Shown here: positions 46,761-57,689 of the stretch, piece by piece | Layout of the letters: each line of letters starts with the position of its first letter | How positions within the stretch are numbered: position 1 is the first letter of the stretch | Source: Hofstenia miamia | Lineage: Eukaryota; Xenacoelomorpha; Acoela | Length of the DNA: 64,000 nt | Direction: 5' to 3' | Assembly (NCBI GenBank): GCA_004352715.1 | Contig: SCFE01000064.1 | Location: 1,443,177-1,507,176, forward strand | Position numbers and translations under genes: made by a program | The notes under the pieces: generated by a model | Told to the model about the DNA's origin: nothing | What the model saw: the letters and a program-made list of their open reading frames with translations, nothing else | Databases searched by the model: none

Positions 46761-48078
46761 ATATAATAAAATTCTGCAGCTTACATCTCAGAAACATCAG
46801 AAGAATACGTCCTTATCTAACCCAGGAATTTGGTATGATTTTAATCCACTCGCTTGTAACTTGCAGGCTCAATCATTACAATGTCCTGCTATATAAGTGT
46901 CCAGATTATGTTATTTACCTTCTACACAAAATTCTCCATTCATGTGTCCGTATAATATTTAACCTCAATCATGATGATCAGATTTGCTAAAGCTATAATT
47001 GATTTTGTAAACTCTTAGCGCGGCAAAGTCTGTACAGGGTGGCCGCGCTATATAAGAAATTATTATTATTCTTACTTCTCACAGCTTCATGCTGATATCC
47101 CTCTCAGCTCGGGGAACTCACCAGTTCCCAGGAGATCAGAGCTTTCTTCAGGACTCTAGATGTTCCTAACAATGCTGCCTTCTGTGCTACCGCTCCTCCC
47201 ACTTTGGTACTCCCAACTCCTCCAAGTATCTCTTATGCTTCTTACATACTGCTCCTAGTGCTCCTACTACTACCGGGACCACTTTAACCTTCTTCAATTT
47301 CCACAGCCTTTCTATTTCCTCTGCCAACTCTCTATACTTGTCTATCTTCTCTTTCTCCTGGTTTTCTACATTCCTNTCACACACTCTTGATTGACGTTCT
47401 TCACTCCGTTGGACATCGTGGTTGAACAATTAATTGGTACATGTCAATGGCTACATCTCAAAGACAATACCCGTTAGATATGGAGTACCTCAAGGTTTAG
47501 CACTTGGACCAATGTTATTCACGATATACAATATGCTTGCTATATAATAAAATTCTGCAGCTTACATCTCAGAAACATCAGAAGAATACGTCCTTATCTA
47601 ACCCAGGAATTTGGTATGATTTTAATCCACTCGCTTGTAACTTGCAGGCTCAATCATTACAATGTCCTGCTATATAAGTGTCCAGATTATGTTATTTACC
47701 TTCTACACAAAATTCTCCATTCATGTGTCCGTATAATATTTAACCTCAATCATGATGATCAGATTTGCTAAAGCTATAATTGATTTTGTAAACTCTTAGC
47801 GCGGCAAAGTCTGTACAGGGTGGCCGCGCTATATAAGAAATTATTATTATTCTTACTTCTCACAGCTTCATGCTGATATCCCTCTCAGCTCGGGGAACTC
47901 ACCAGTTCCCAGGAGATCAGAGCTTTCTTCAGGACTCTAGATGTTCCTAACAATGCTGCCTTCTGTGCTACCGCTCCTCCCACTTTGGTACTCCCAACTC
48001 CTCCAAGTATCTCTTATGCTTCTTACATACTGCTCCTAGTGCTCCTACTACTACCGGGACCACTTTAACCTTCTTCAA
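46596..48078. repeat. 702-base duplication around a single N
   Basis: 46596-47297 and 47377-48078 appear identical (offset 781). The first copy continues into unique sequence that stops at a lone N (47376). The second copy stops at another lone N (48079). This is the strongest case in the window of unmerged overlapping contigs. Confidence 0.85.
47065..47429 (-). mobile_element. C-terminal remnant of another LINE
   Basis: The minus strand reads EKEKIDKYRELAEEIERLW then KVVPVVVGALGAVCKKHKRY and KAALLGTSRVLKKALISW. This set of motifs marks the C-terminal end of a group of animal non-LTR retrotransposons. Most of it is repeated in the second copy of the duplication (about 47846-48078). It faces the opposite way to the neighbouring LINE, so it is a separate insertion. 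Confidence 0.65.
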
Positions 48079-48079
48079 N

Positions 48080-48100
48080 ATATATATATATATATATAAA
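48080..48100. repeat. (TA)n microsatellite
   Basis: A short TA run directly after the N at 48079. Confidence 0.85.
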
Positions 48101-48104
48101 TAAT

Positions 48105-49010
48105 AAACTTCTTTTCTAAAATTCTATTAAAGAACATTGTTTTATAAAAAATAATTAAATCTTCAATAGATATCATGAAAAATTCTACAGGTTTTCTGTG
48201 CGATGTTAATCAAAACCACAATGAAATTAATGTGTTATGCAAAGTTATACTAAAATGCATCGATAATAAACAGTGGTGTAGCCAAATGGGGGTAAGTTCG
48301 GGCAAGCACTCAAACTCTGCCATGTTGAGTATGCAAAGTGCTCTTTTTTGGATCTTGGTACATATCCGCAATTTTGGTAAAACTTCATGAGACTACCTAG
48401 TTGAAGTGACCCGTAAGCAATTACACACTAAATTTCATGGTTTCATGCAAATGCTAATACTTCATCTACAAAAATCAACAAGCTCACATCAAGGAGATGT
48501 GTATCTCTAAAGCCTCGTGATTAATTCCATTGATGATCACTGGCGCCAGCTGCCTGATTGACGCATCTATGCAGGAATTTTCACTTGCGGCTTTCATTAG
48601 ATGTTTTTGCTAGAGGAGACGGACCTCTTGCATCTGATCTTCTAACGAGTGCCCAAAGGACGTCACACACGAATATGTACCTCTGGATACAACTAGCCAC
48701 AATGTTGAAGTAGATACAAGTAATTATTGTTAGTGATTTCAAACAAGACGGTCGGTTTTGTTTACTAATGATTAAAAACAATGTTCTTTTAAATGATTCT
48801 AGTTTGGTGTGTTCAACATGCAATGCAACATATCTAATGATGTTAATAAATTTATATGTGCTAACTGTGGTGTATCATATCAACTTCGACACTTTTTATC
48901 AATTTAATTGTTATATATAAACCAATGAGATGATGTCATTTTTTAGTTCCCGATTTGATATCACCTGGAGAAGAGAATAAATTTAGTAAAATACTTTTCG
49001 TCGTGCGACT
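48105..49010. other. Non-coding with possible transposon end
   Basis: No supported gene. CAGTGGTGTAGCCAAATGGG at 48271 resembles the CAGTGGCGTAGC ends of hAT-type elements. Its partner was not found. A frame at 48175-48390 runs through this motif and is not credible as a gene. Confidence 0.3.
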
Positions 49011-49016
49011 CTCTCC

Positions 49017-49596
49017 ATGTCACAAACCCGAAGTAAAACGAAGCATAAGAAGAAAGATTATCTTACTATTTCTCATACTGCAACAGATACCGATTACGAA
49101 TTTGAACCCTACACACATCAGCCAGTGACATTAGAAACACTTGAAGCTACAGTCTATCACGTTGAAGAGTTAATTCTACATGGACGCCACCAACGCTCTC
49201 CCAATCTTCCGCACCGTCGTGTCAATAGTCCGGCTCCTGCAACAACTGCCGCCACCTCTATACCGAACGTTATTGGAACAGAACACCTCGCTGCTGCAGA
49301 TCTTAGCTTGCTTGCTCAACAGATTCAGTATACTCATGCCTTACCTGCATGTAGAGGACGAGATCGATAATAGAAGGGATGTATCCTATAGACTACGTGT
49401 GCTCCTCTCAGCACAGAGATATGGATGGGACAGTACAATTGCCGCTACAAAGAACATCGCCCTGCTACAACTCGGCATTGATCACCTCCCGCAGCCAGCA
49501 GCTCCAAAGACAAAACGAACAAAGAACAAGTCTTTCAAGCAGAAACCTCGTGAGCAGCCCAATAAAGATGGCTTTCGCCTGTCAAAGGTGGTGTGA
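49017..49596 (+). CDS. Possible retroelement gag-like protein, two frames
   Basis: An ATG at 49017 opens a 117-codon frame beginning MSQTRSKTKHKKKDYLTISH, basic then acidic, with a Pro/Ala-rich end. A second frame (open 49180-49596) overlaps it and continues with DVSYRLRVLLSAQRYGWDST, then IALLQLGID, and a Lys-rich tail. GC content and codon mix stand out from the AT-rich surroundings. The 'RYGW' helix and basic tail recall gag-like proteins of DIRS or related retroelements, but this is a guess; no zinc knuckle, protease or reverse transcriptase follows. One protein broken by a frameshift near 49300-49370 is the simplest reading. Confidence 0.35.
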
Positions 49597-49599
49597 GCC

Positions 49600-50865
49600 G
49601 TAAGGCGAACTCTATAGTCAGTTTTACCGTATACTATAACTCAGGGGGTCACAGAGATCTCGAAGGAATCGCTTAGATTTTTTTATTTTTTGCAAGTAGG
49701 TAGATTTAGGCATTATACATACTGTGTATAAATTGCTAAGGATGCTATTCACTTTTGCGGGTTCTTGAAACCCTCCAATTGGGTCAATTATCAGCTCTGA
49801 CGTCATGACTTTCCTTTAGAAACTCTGAATGGCCAATGCTTAGTCAAAAATGACCAAAATTCGAAATTTTTTTTCTAGCGCCTATAGGAGAGCAAATGCC
49901 TCAAGAATGCCAAGTCAATTTTGGAAAAGGCTTTTGGAAAGCCCTGTTTTAGGTATCCAGTGTTTCTACACTATAACTGTTTTAATTGATTCCATTTTCG
50001 TTTGCATTTGTTTGCAAATGCTATGGCAGGTTTGAGCCTAAAACCATTGCCAATACCTTCGGAAGGCGTCATTCTAAATTACTAAATTTTTAAATGCTAA
50101 ATATGTCAAGGCTTTGCCAAATTGGCGCAAAACTCTCTCTAAAACAATTTATAATATCTCTGCCAATATTAAGCCTATTAACTCTTTCACTGCGAAATTC
50201 GACTTTAGTCACACGGCCAACATTATGTCTGACTGCGAAATTCGACTTCAGTCCACATCTCTGAAAAAACTTCTTCTTTTACTGCGATATTCGATCATAG
50301 TCACAGAGTGCATAAAATAATGGTGCCAGCTGTACGATAAGTTTTACTCTTCAAAAACATGATAATACATCACCCATTGAGAATTTCTGAAAATTCATGA
50401 AACGCAGTGAAAGGGTTAATATGGAACCAAACAGTCCAGCAAAGAGTATAATGGTGTACATTTTAAAATAACAAGCATTCACTAAAGCTTTATATTTCAG
50501 GCTCCAAGGCGCAATTTAGGCTTTTGAGTTTCAAGGCCTGTAGCTTGTAGTTGGCATATAAAATGTTGGAAAAGTTGAAGTTAACATGTATATGTGATCG
50601 TACTTTATATAACAATGTAAAATAATTTCATAGGTGCTCAAATTTTTAAGCCTACATGTATCATCATATGCGCAAAGTTAAACATGGAATTTTTCTTCCA
50701 ATTTTGAACGCATTTAAATAATTTTTTTGCATTCTATGTGGGAAAGCCTTCACTTTCCAATTGTAGGCCAAATTAAAAGCAAGGCCTTAGCAATTTTTCG
50801 AAATAAGCAATAAAGTGCTAAAATTCGTAAGTTTTGAATAATGGATTAGGCAAAGCCAGTAAAGA
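49600..50865. other. Non-coding with a small internal repeat
   Basis: No supported gene. Three copies of a 20-base word lie at 50191-50210, 50234-50253 and 50283-50302. A segment at about 50530-50650 is similar to 52190-52300. Confidence 0.4.
50191..50302 (+). repeat. Three copies of a 20-base word
   Basis: TGCGAAATTCGACTTTAGTC, TGCGAAATTCGACTTCAGTC and TGCGATATTCGATCATAGTC, spaced 43 and 49 bases apart. All three precede CAC or CCAC. Confidence 0.6.
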
Positions 50866-52090
50866 TGTTTGTAGTCTTCATTCTAAAAGTCAATAATTGT
50901 TATCCCTTTCTTCATTTGAGAACCCCGGAACCCGAAAACTTTAAAAAATTTTGATTAACTCTATTCAAGTAATTTCAAATAACATTATTTTAAAACTACA
51001 GCAAAAGCAATGCCACGTGGAATTTTCGTGGCAATACGTCGCACTTTCACTTAGAATTTACGTCGCATTTTGGTAAATATGGTTCCTTTTTGCCACGTAA
51101 CTGAAGATATTTCTCTTATGTATACAAACCTTTAGCAACACATGTTGGCAGTTGCTTTTTTGATGATAGTTGGTGACATTTTGGTAAAAATGTTACAAAT
51201 TTGAAAATGTAATTTAAGAAATGACTTGACGAATTTAAATTTCGTTACAATGCCACGTAATTAACCGACTTTGCCACGAAAAAACGTAAAATAACGAAAA
51301 TGCCACGTGGCTTTGCTATTGGGGAATATTCTGTGTACCAAGAATAATAAATTAAATGTGTTACCTGCCCCTCCCCCCCTCGGATATTCGTGACGGGGCT
51401 AATTTAAGATGAAATATCAAATATTGACAGGAAATGATTGAAATGTCATAATAGACTTGGAGATGATCAACTGAATAAAAGTTGAATTGTAGAAATTGGA
51501 TAAAAACTGAACATTTGAAATCTGTTGAAAGCAAATACCAATGAATTTGTCTGTTGGTAAAGATCTCAGACAGAAGAGTTTAGAAAATCTACTTGAGAGA
51601 GGTTGAAATTGGAATAATTTATTCAAGACAATTGCACAGAGATGGGATTTGATTACAGAGTTTGAGGTATTAAATGAAGAAATGAAAGTTTGAAATGAAT
51701 AGATATATAAAATTGGAAAAGTATTGAATTGGAAAGAAATTTAAATACTTTTGGAACCTGAAATAAGTTATAAAAGTGAAAATAGAATGACCGGGATCAT
51801 GTGTGAGTCCTTGTCCCATGTCAGTTGGAATTTGATATAGAAAATAAAGATATCTGTTTTATGAAGGATTTATATCACCTTTGCAAAGTAGAATCATCAA
51901 TTAGATAAAAAAACAAGATGTTGTTAGTCTTCAGTTTGAAAGTTGAAAATCCTTATCCGTTTCTTCATCTGAGACTCCAGGAGTACAAAAAGCTTCAAAA
52001 TCTCTAAATTTATTTACTTCAAGCAATTTGAATTAACATTATTTGTTGAAAACTATATTCGGTGGACCAAGAATGATTAAATAACTTTGA
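50866..52090 (+). repeat. Paired diverged segments, filled and empty site
   Basis: 50866-51350 and 51905-52090 share GTAGTCTTCA / TTAGTCTTCA, TTTCTTCAT, TGAGA-CCC/TCC, AACATTATTT, AAAACTA and ACCAAGAAT in the same order. The first carries the small transposon at 50999-51326. The second lacks it and reads AAAACTATATTC straight across the site. A second shared block (about 50530-50650 and 52190-52300) shows that the duplication is larger. Confidence 0.7.
50999..51326. mobile_element. Small non-autonomous DNA transposon (MITE)
   Basis: The left end is CAGCAAAAGCAATGCCACGT. The right end read inward is CCCCAATAGCAAAGCCACGT. Both continue into GG-x-ATTTTCGT. The flanking dinucleotides are TA on both sides (50997-50998 and 51327-51328). 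The related segment at 52045-52065 shows the uninterrupted site with one TA. That makes it a Tc1/mariner-type insertion of about 328 bases. The word TGCCACG recurs about six times in both orientations inside, which is typical of subterminal binding sites. No gene. Confidence 0.8.
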
Positions 52091-52299
52091 AATTATAGGT
52101 GAATGGTTAAACTGAATAAGAACAGAGTGAGGAATAGCTTTGACAGTAAAAATATAAAAAATATTAAAAACCCCACAATCATAATATTATAAGGGCCTAC
52201 ATGTTGTTGTTGGTCTACAATGGTTTAAAAAGTTAAAGTTAACTATATGAGGGTCTTTGCTACATACGACAGCATAAAACAATTACCATATGTGCTAAT

Positions 52300-52615
52300 A
52301 GGAAGGGTAGGAAAATGTGAGCAATTTTTTAAAATTACATGTAATATAGATGCAGCAAACTTTTAAATGAAATTTCTCTGAAAGTTATTAATGGAAATCA
52401 ATAATTTTTTGTATTTTATTGGAAAAGATCTACGCATAAATATAACGGATAAATAATGCTACATAAAATGTTACCAATCTAATTGAACAATCAAGTATCA
52501 ATCGGAATTATTGTAAAATAAATGTTTTATCCTAAATTAGAAAAAACTCGATTAAATTCGTAATTTGACTATTCCATTTTGATTTTAATTATTAAAAAAA
52601 TTTAAAATAGTGGTA
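52300..52615. other. Non-coding stretch
   Basis: AT-rich, no gene seen. Confidence 0.4.
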
Positions 52616-52620
52616 AAAAA

Positions 52621-52992
52621 TGCTTAAGCGAATTGGACGCATCTAATTTCGACAACAAATCCGCAATTCCGAAAAAACGTAAGGGTATTTGTAATACTAC
52701 TAAATTTTCAAGATGTAGTTCATTTAAAGTTGCTAAGGAGGCTTGTACCAAATGCAAATTTATTAGAAATGACAACAGTTCAAATATTCATACTATTAGT
52801 GAAACACTTTAGGGTTCAAAAGATTGTCCTAACAAAAATATTCCTCTTGAAAATAATGCTGATACTAATTATCAAGGTAGTCGTTGTTACATAACTACTT
52901 CAAATATTCAAATGAATTTTGATTTTTCATACCAATTGACTCTGAATCAATTATATTCATTTAATATATCCAAGGTCTTTGAAGGAAGTTAG
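52621..52992 (+). pseudogene. Unrecognised coding remnant
   Basis: A single frame of about 124 codons with one internal stop (TAG near 52810) and no starting ATG. It includes KKRKGICNTTKFSRCSSFKV, then ACTKCKFIRND and DCPNKNIPLENN. The Cys-x2-Cys pair and basic start suggest a DNA- or RNA-associated protein. I do not recognise it. It lies 1.3 kb upstream of the Helitron coding region and could be an extra gene of that element or of an unrelated transposon. Confidence 0.3.
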
Positions 52993-52999
52993 TGATTGA

Positions 53000-54270
53000 C
53001 ATGTTGCTCATCTTTATAACCTAGTGTAGGGCTCGTATCGGGCATGAACAATGTGTTGATAAAATAATCGTAGTTATGTATATTATTTTTAACGGAAGAA
53101 TCGTAAGTTGTGAACTTCAGAAGACGTTCCATATTGTTTAAATTGAATTAACTTGAGGTACCTATTTTGTAAGATCTTACAAACAGGGTGGTATCCTCAT
53201 GTGATAACCAGGACTTCATTTCCAGTAAAAGATTAAATCAGTAGACCAATGACGTGGCCATGGGAAGACTTGTCCCCCTTTCCCCTCGACACAAAACCGA
53301 TATGAACTGTTCAAAATAAATGTAACAAAATACACCATAACGACAGATACACCTGGGAATTATAATATTTCTACAGTAAATCCCTCCAAGATAACTTCAC
53401 AACGATGAGGTAAGTTTTCTCACTGCTCTCAAGATTTCATCAATTCTTATTAATTGAATCTCTGTCTTGATTTTTTCTCTCAAAGCTTCAATGACTGGGG
53501 TTTAAGCTGATGATAAAGACTTTCTTTAAAAATGTCCCAAAACTAATAGTCAACATGTAAAAATCTAAAGAACCTGGAGTAAAAGTAGTCCAAATCCAAA
53601 CCAAATAACACAATCTTCATGAAAATTATTTGAAAACAATTATGAAAAGGGAGGTGGCAACACCATCATTTTGAAAAGTTTTTTTTATATCATTTTATTT
53701 GCTCGAAGTTGTTGTATGATGTGTAGTTAAAAGCTGGGGCTCCATTTGTTTTTTTGTGCTGGACTGTGTCAGTTGGGTATATCAAAATTCTCATGCAGCT
53801 ATGACGAAAAGCATCCATCCGCGAAGCAGAGATCCAATCATAAATATTGATGAAGATTACCTTCCATTGTGAAGTTATTTTAGAGCAGAATGGTTCACAT
53901 ATTCAGCATTTATTGTAGAAATATGATAATACCGATGTTTATTAATCTCTATTTTGTATTTTGTTTCTCTTAAATTGAAAAAAATTATGTATATATAATT
54001 TATATATATATATATATATGAAATTTCTACTGGGCTCTACCTCAGATATTTTGGCCCCCTTGGTGCCTCTCCTAATTCAATATTGCTGGTAGAATTGGCA
54101 AAATGGTTGGCCATCATACATATGCTATATATTGCTGCACTGTCCATGTAATGCAGCAGAGTTTTGTGCATGTTTACCATCAACCTTACGAACATCTTGG
54201 CTTAGACTAACATCGAAATTTCATAAAGAATTTGAAAGTGTTGATTAAATAACGCCTTTAACATATTTTG
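53000..54270. other. Non-coding, 5' flank of the Helitron
   Basis: No supported gene. A TA microsatellite lies at about 53988-54020. 54060-54250 may be decayed coding sequence of the Helitron (Cys- and Trp-containing reading frames) but is too broken to assign. No clear 5' terminus (TC end) was identified. Confidence 0.35.
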
Positions 54271-54275
54271 TTGAC

Positions 54276-55064
54276 ATGACCCATATAATCAAGGATGGAA
54301 AAAGGAAAATATCACACGGAATTTTAGTAACAATCATGAAGTGGTTGAATGATCATCCAATATGCGATGTACGTTGCCCCTATGGATGTTGTGAATTTGT
54401 AGAAAAAACAGGGTCTTTGGGTTTTAATATCTTTTTGAAAAATCATTTACATGAATTAAATGAATTTATGAAATCAGAAAATAAATTTGTGAGTTGTCGT
54501 AATGATTTCTTAATATCTGAAATTCTACTGAGGAAATGGCGTGTAGGGCCTTGTTTAGCAGTTGTTGATGGAAAGGGTTTATGTATTCTAACGTGCAGAA
54601 ATTGCGATGATGGAAGAACACAATACATGGTGCATTTGCCAAGGAATCCTGTTTTAAATAATTTGCCTCTGTCTGCTTCAGATCGACTTGCACAAGGACG
54701 TCTAATACCTAGAGTATTTAAAAATACAAGGTCTGGTTCTATGTCACATTCATGGCAAATGTTAAGAGATGAGGATGGTTATTCGGGCTCATCCAGTTTT
54801 TGTGTTGATACAGATTCAGATTTTTGGCATGAGTTTGATTATAGTGATCGTCTAGAAAATGCTGAAGCCCTAATCTTAAATAATAGGCCTGATGTAAGAT
54901 CTTATTTACGGAATCGAATGACAAATGATGAAAGTCTGGGATATTTTTCTGACTGGTATGAACAACGAATGCTGCTACCTGTAGATATGACAACCGTAAA
55001 ATCCGCTGCTGAAACTGGTACATTCATTCTCCTAAATGATGCAATAGAAATGAGACGATCTTAG
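54276..55064 (+). pseudogene. Helitron N-terminal region
   Basis: The longest open part of the element (262 codons from an ATG). It starts with a basic segment and a Cys cluster (CDVRCPYGCCEF) followed by His residues, suggesting a zinc-binding fold. A second cluster follows (LCILTCRNCDDGRTQYM), then an acidic, Ser-rich stretch (EDGYSGSSSFCVDTDSDFWH). No enzyme motif is visible. The position ahead of Rep fits the variable N-terminal region of Helitron proteins. The upstream continuation is unclear. Confidence 0.55.
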
Positions 55065-55401
55065 CACTTGGAATCTGATATAAATGATAATAACCAATAC
55101 ATTAGTGACAATAATTCTTTACAATCAGAAACTTTGTGGCCAATCGTCATACACACAGCAGATAATTTTGGACAAAAACGTCAACTAAATTAACAATGCC
55201 TATCAATGGTGATTTTAGATTCCTGTGGATTACTTGTAATATAACTGCTTTTTTGGAATTATTTGGCAAAAGATCCACCATCAGGTTAAAGAATTTGCGT
55301 CATGGCAAGGTCAGCTTTTAAGATTTATAACAAAATTAATGGGAATAGATAAAAGAGCTCCAAGAAATCATCCTTATCAGCAAATACTTTCATAGAATGA
55401 A

Positions 55402-56119
55402 ATGCAGAATGTCTTAGGGAGAGCAACATTCGGAAAGAAAATACAATCAGAAGTTTCTAATCTGTTTTCCTCATTACAAAATGTAGAAAGTTACTTGGCT
55501 CTAAATATCGATGATCTAATCGATTTTGTTTATAACACAACATGTGAAATTGTGTTCGTATACAATAATGGACAGAGGCGAACAGAATTGGAATTACCAG
55601 AAATTATAAAAAATGATGGGCAAGGTGGAAATTTTGAATTGCGATTTATTTGCCACACAAAGCAGAATATTGTAAATCCAAATCTTTGGTCAGGCATTAT
55701 TGGAAAAAGGCATGGGCAACAATTCATGAAATGGTTTTTTGATGATAGTTCAGGTGGAATTGATACTAGTGAATGGTTTCATGACAAAATTGAAAATTAG
55801 CATTTAGCACTCCTGACTATAACATAGATTCAATACGAAAATCATTTTTAAAATATATGGGTAATGACGTTAATACAATTTGTGAAAAACACAGGTTCCC
55901 TTTAAAAAGAGATAACTCTCGAACACTGTATAAGTGCCATGTTTTAAAAATAGTCAACAGTGTAAACGAAAATCAAAATGGAGATGCCCAGCAGTACAAC
56001 CATGTTCTGCAGCATTATATCGATTGCATGGAGAACATAGTATAAATAATGAACATCCAATATTGATTAGACCTGGAAAAAATAATCTCCATGTATATCT
56101 AAGTCCTGTCATATCCTAA
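55402..56119 (+). pseudogene. Helitron region between N-terminus and Rep
   Basis: The first piece (55402-55800, 132 codons; the frame can be traced back to about 55265 with breaks) carries IVFVYNNGQRRTELELPEII and an acidic C-terminus. Overlapping frames at 55857-56119 give ICEKHRFPLKRDNSRTLYKC, then KRKSKWRCPAVQPCSAALYR, then PILIRPGKNNLHVYL. His/Cys pairs suggest another metal-binding part. I cannot assign a function. A frameshift near 55940-55960 joins the last two pieces. Confidence 0.45.
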
Positions 56120-56299
56120 TCTGATTCTGAAAATGATGAAAATCATTTGGCTACATTAAATGAAATTCAAAGAGAGAGGTTTGCTTAAGAAAATGAATTG
56201 AACTTTGCAACTGATCCTGGCTTATATGGAGTTAATGAACCACTAGCTACATTGGGCAATGACTTTTTGGAGACTGACTCGGCTGAACCAAAAATTTAA

Positions 56300-57680
56300 T
56301 TTGAATCGAAATCTACTCATCTTCAACATGGACATATTATGTTAAACAGAAAGTGGGGACTGTTGGAAAGAAATGGACAACGTGTTAATGTAATTGCTAC
56401 AAGTGAAAGATTTTTACAAAATATTGCAGCGAAATGAAATGCAATACCATTACTTTACCCTGAAGCTGTTTTATTTCCATCAATTTGTTGGAAGCAAAAT
56501 TCTGATGAGTCTTTTGTTGGAGCCTTGCCACAGCCATTACGAGGCGGACACTTTACAAACAGAAAATATGCTATTGCTAGCTTAAATGATCATATCCGTG
56601 CAAGACTAATGGACCACATGAATCTTTCTGGTACTGACTCACATTACATAGCATTTGGTTTTGATCTTTTGTCAAATATCAGACTAAGAACTACATGCAC
56701 ACATTCTGCAAGAAAGGAAGTTTTGAACACATGTACCATAATGATTCTGGTGTATCAAACCCTTTTAGTGGTGCTGACAGTAGGGATAGGGTTAATGAGT
56801 TTGCATCGCTGATTTCCAGAAATGAAATTACATATTTCTATACACACATTAAATCAAAGTGAACATTATGGTGTTCCGCCAGTTTACAAACAATGTTTGA
56901 AAATTGTAGAGGAATATGATTTGTATCCAGATATTCAAAAATCACTACGCCAAGCATTAATGCCACAACTGACAAGATCGTGGGAAAGAGCAGCAGTCTA
57001 TCATATGGACTACATAAAAAATAGTTCAGAAATGCCCTTGGGGAAAGTTCTTAAATTGTGGTAAACATTTGAATGGCAAACAATTGTTGGAAATCTACCA
57101 CATATTCATGAACTTATTGTCACAACTGATGAGACACATTCTGCTGCTGCTCAAAAACGTATGAGTTGTTCTTGGACTAGTACGTTCCATAAAGAAAATT
57201 ATGATCAATAGATGAGAGAAGGAATAATCGTAAATGACGACCAATATATTGAAATTGGTGAATTGGCAAAAGTAGTACAGCAACATACCTGTGAAAATAG
57301 TGGATATCAATGTCAGAAAAAAGCAGTGATGGAAAATATGTTTGTCGAGTTCCAAAGCATATGCCTCGCACTGAATATGCATTGGAACCAATTTGCATTA
57401 AGCATCCACATAATGCATTGAAAATTTTACGAGAATGTGGTTTGGCTGATAAAAATTTAGATGTTGGGCCAGAAATTGCTGCAGGAAAATGGAAGTATCC
57501 AGCAGAACCAAGAGAGAATTTGAGCCCATGCAATGCAAGGTTATTTGCAGCAACACTTAGCAGTCAAAATTTACAAATAACTGATGTTTGACTAAGATCC
57601 AGATACATTGCCAAATAAAATATGTTGCCAACGTTGTTGAAGAGGCCTTAGTACATATCACTCCAGGAGATTCTCAAAGT
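56300..57680 (+). pseudogene. Helitron Rep (HUH endonuclease) domain
   Basis: The reading passes through PLLYPEAVLFPSICWKQNSD and ASLNDHIRARLMDHM, then AFGFDLLSNIRLR, the Helitron N-domain pattern. A frame change leads to TLNQSEHYGVPPVY and to VGNLPHIHELIVTTDE, whose His-Ile-His (57101-57109) is the HUH metal site. A Cys/His stretch follows (QQHTCENSGYQCQKK, and in another frame CRVPKHMPRTEYALEP). At 57601-57623 the code gives RYIAK, a 5-base insertion with a stop, then YVANV: the Tyr-x3-Tyr motif whose tyrosines cut and hold DNA. All key residues can be found but the frame cannot be read through. Confidence 0.8.
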
Positions 57681-57689
57681 GAGTTTTCT

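Noticed and set aside
46596-48078. A true segmental duplication of 702 bases
   Set aside because: The copies look identical and each ends at a lone N, which is the signature of an assembly join.
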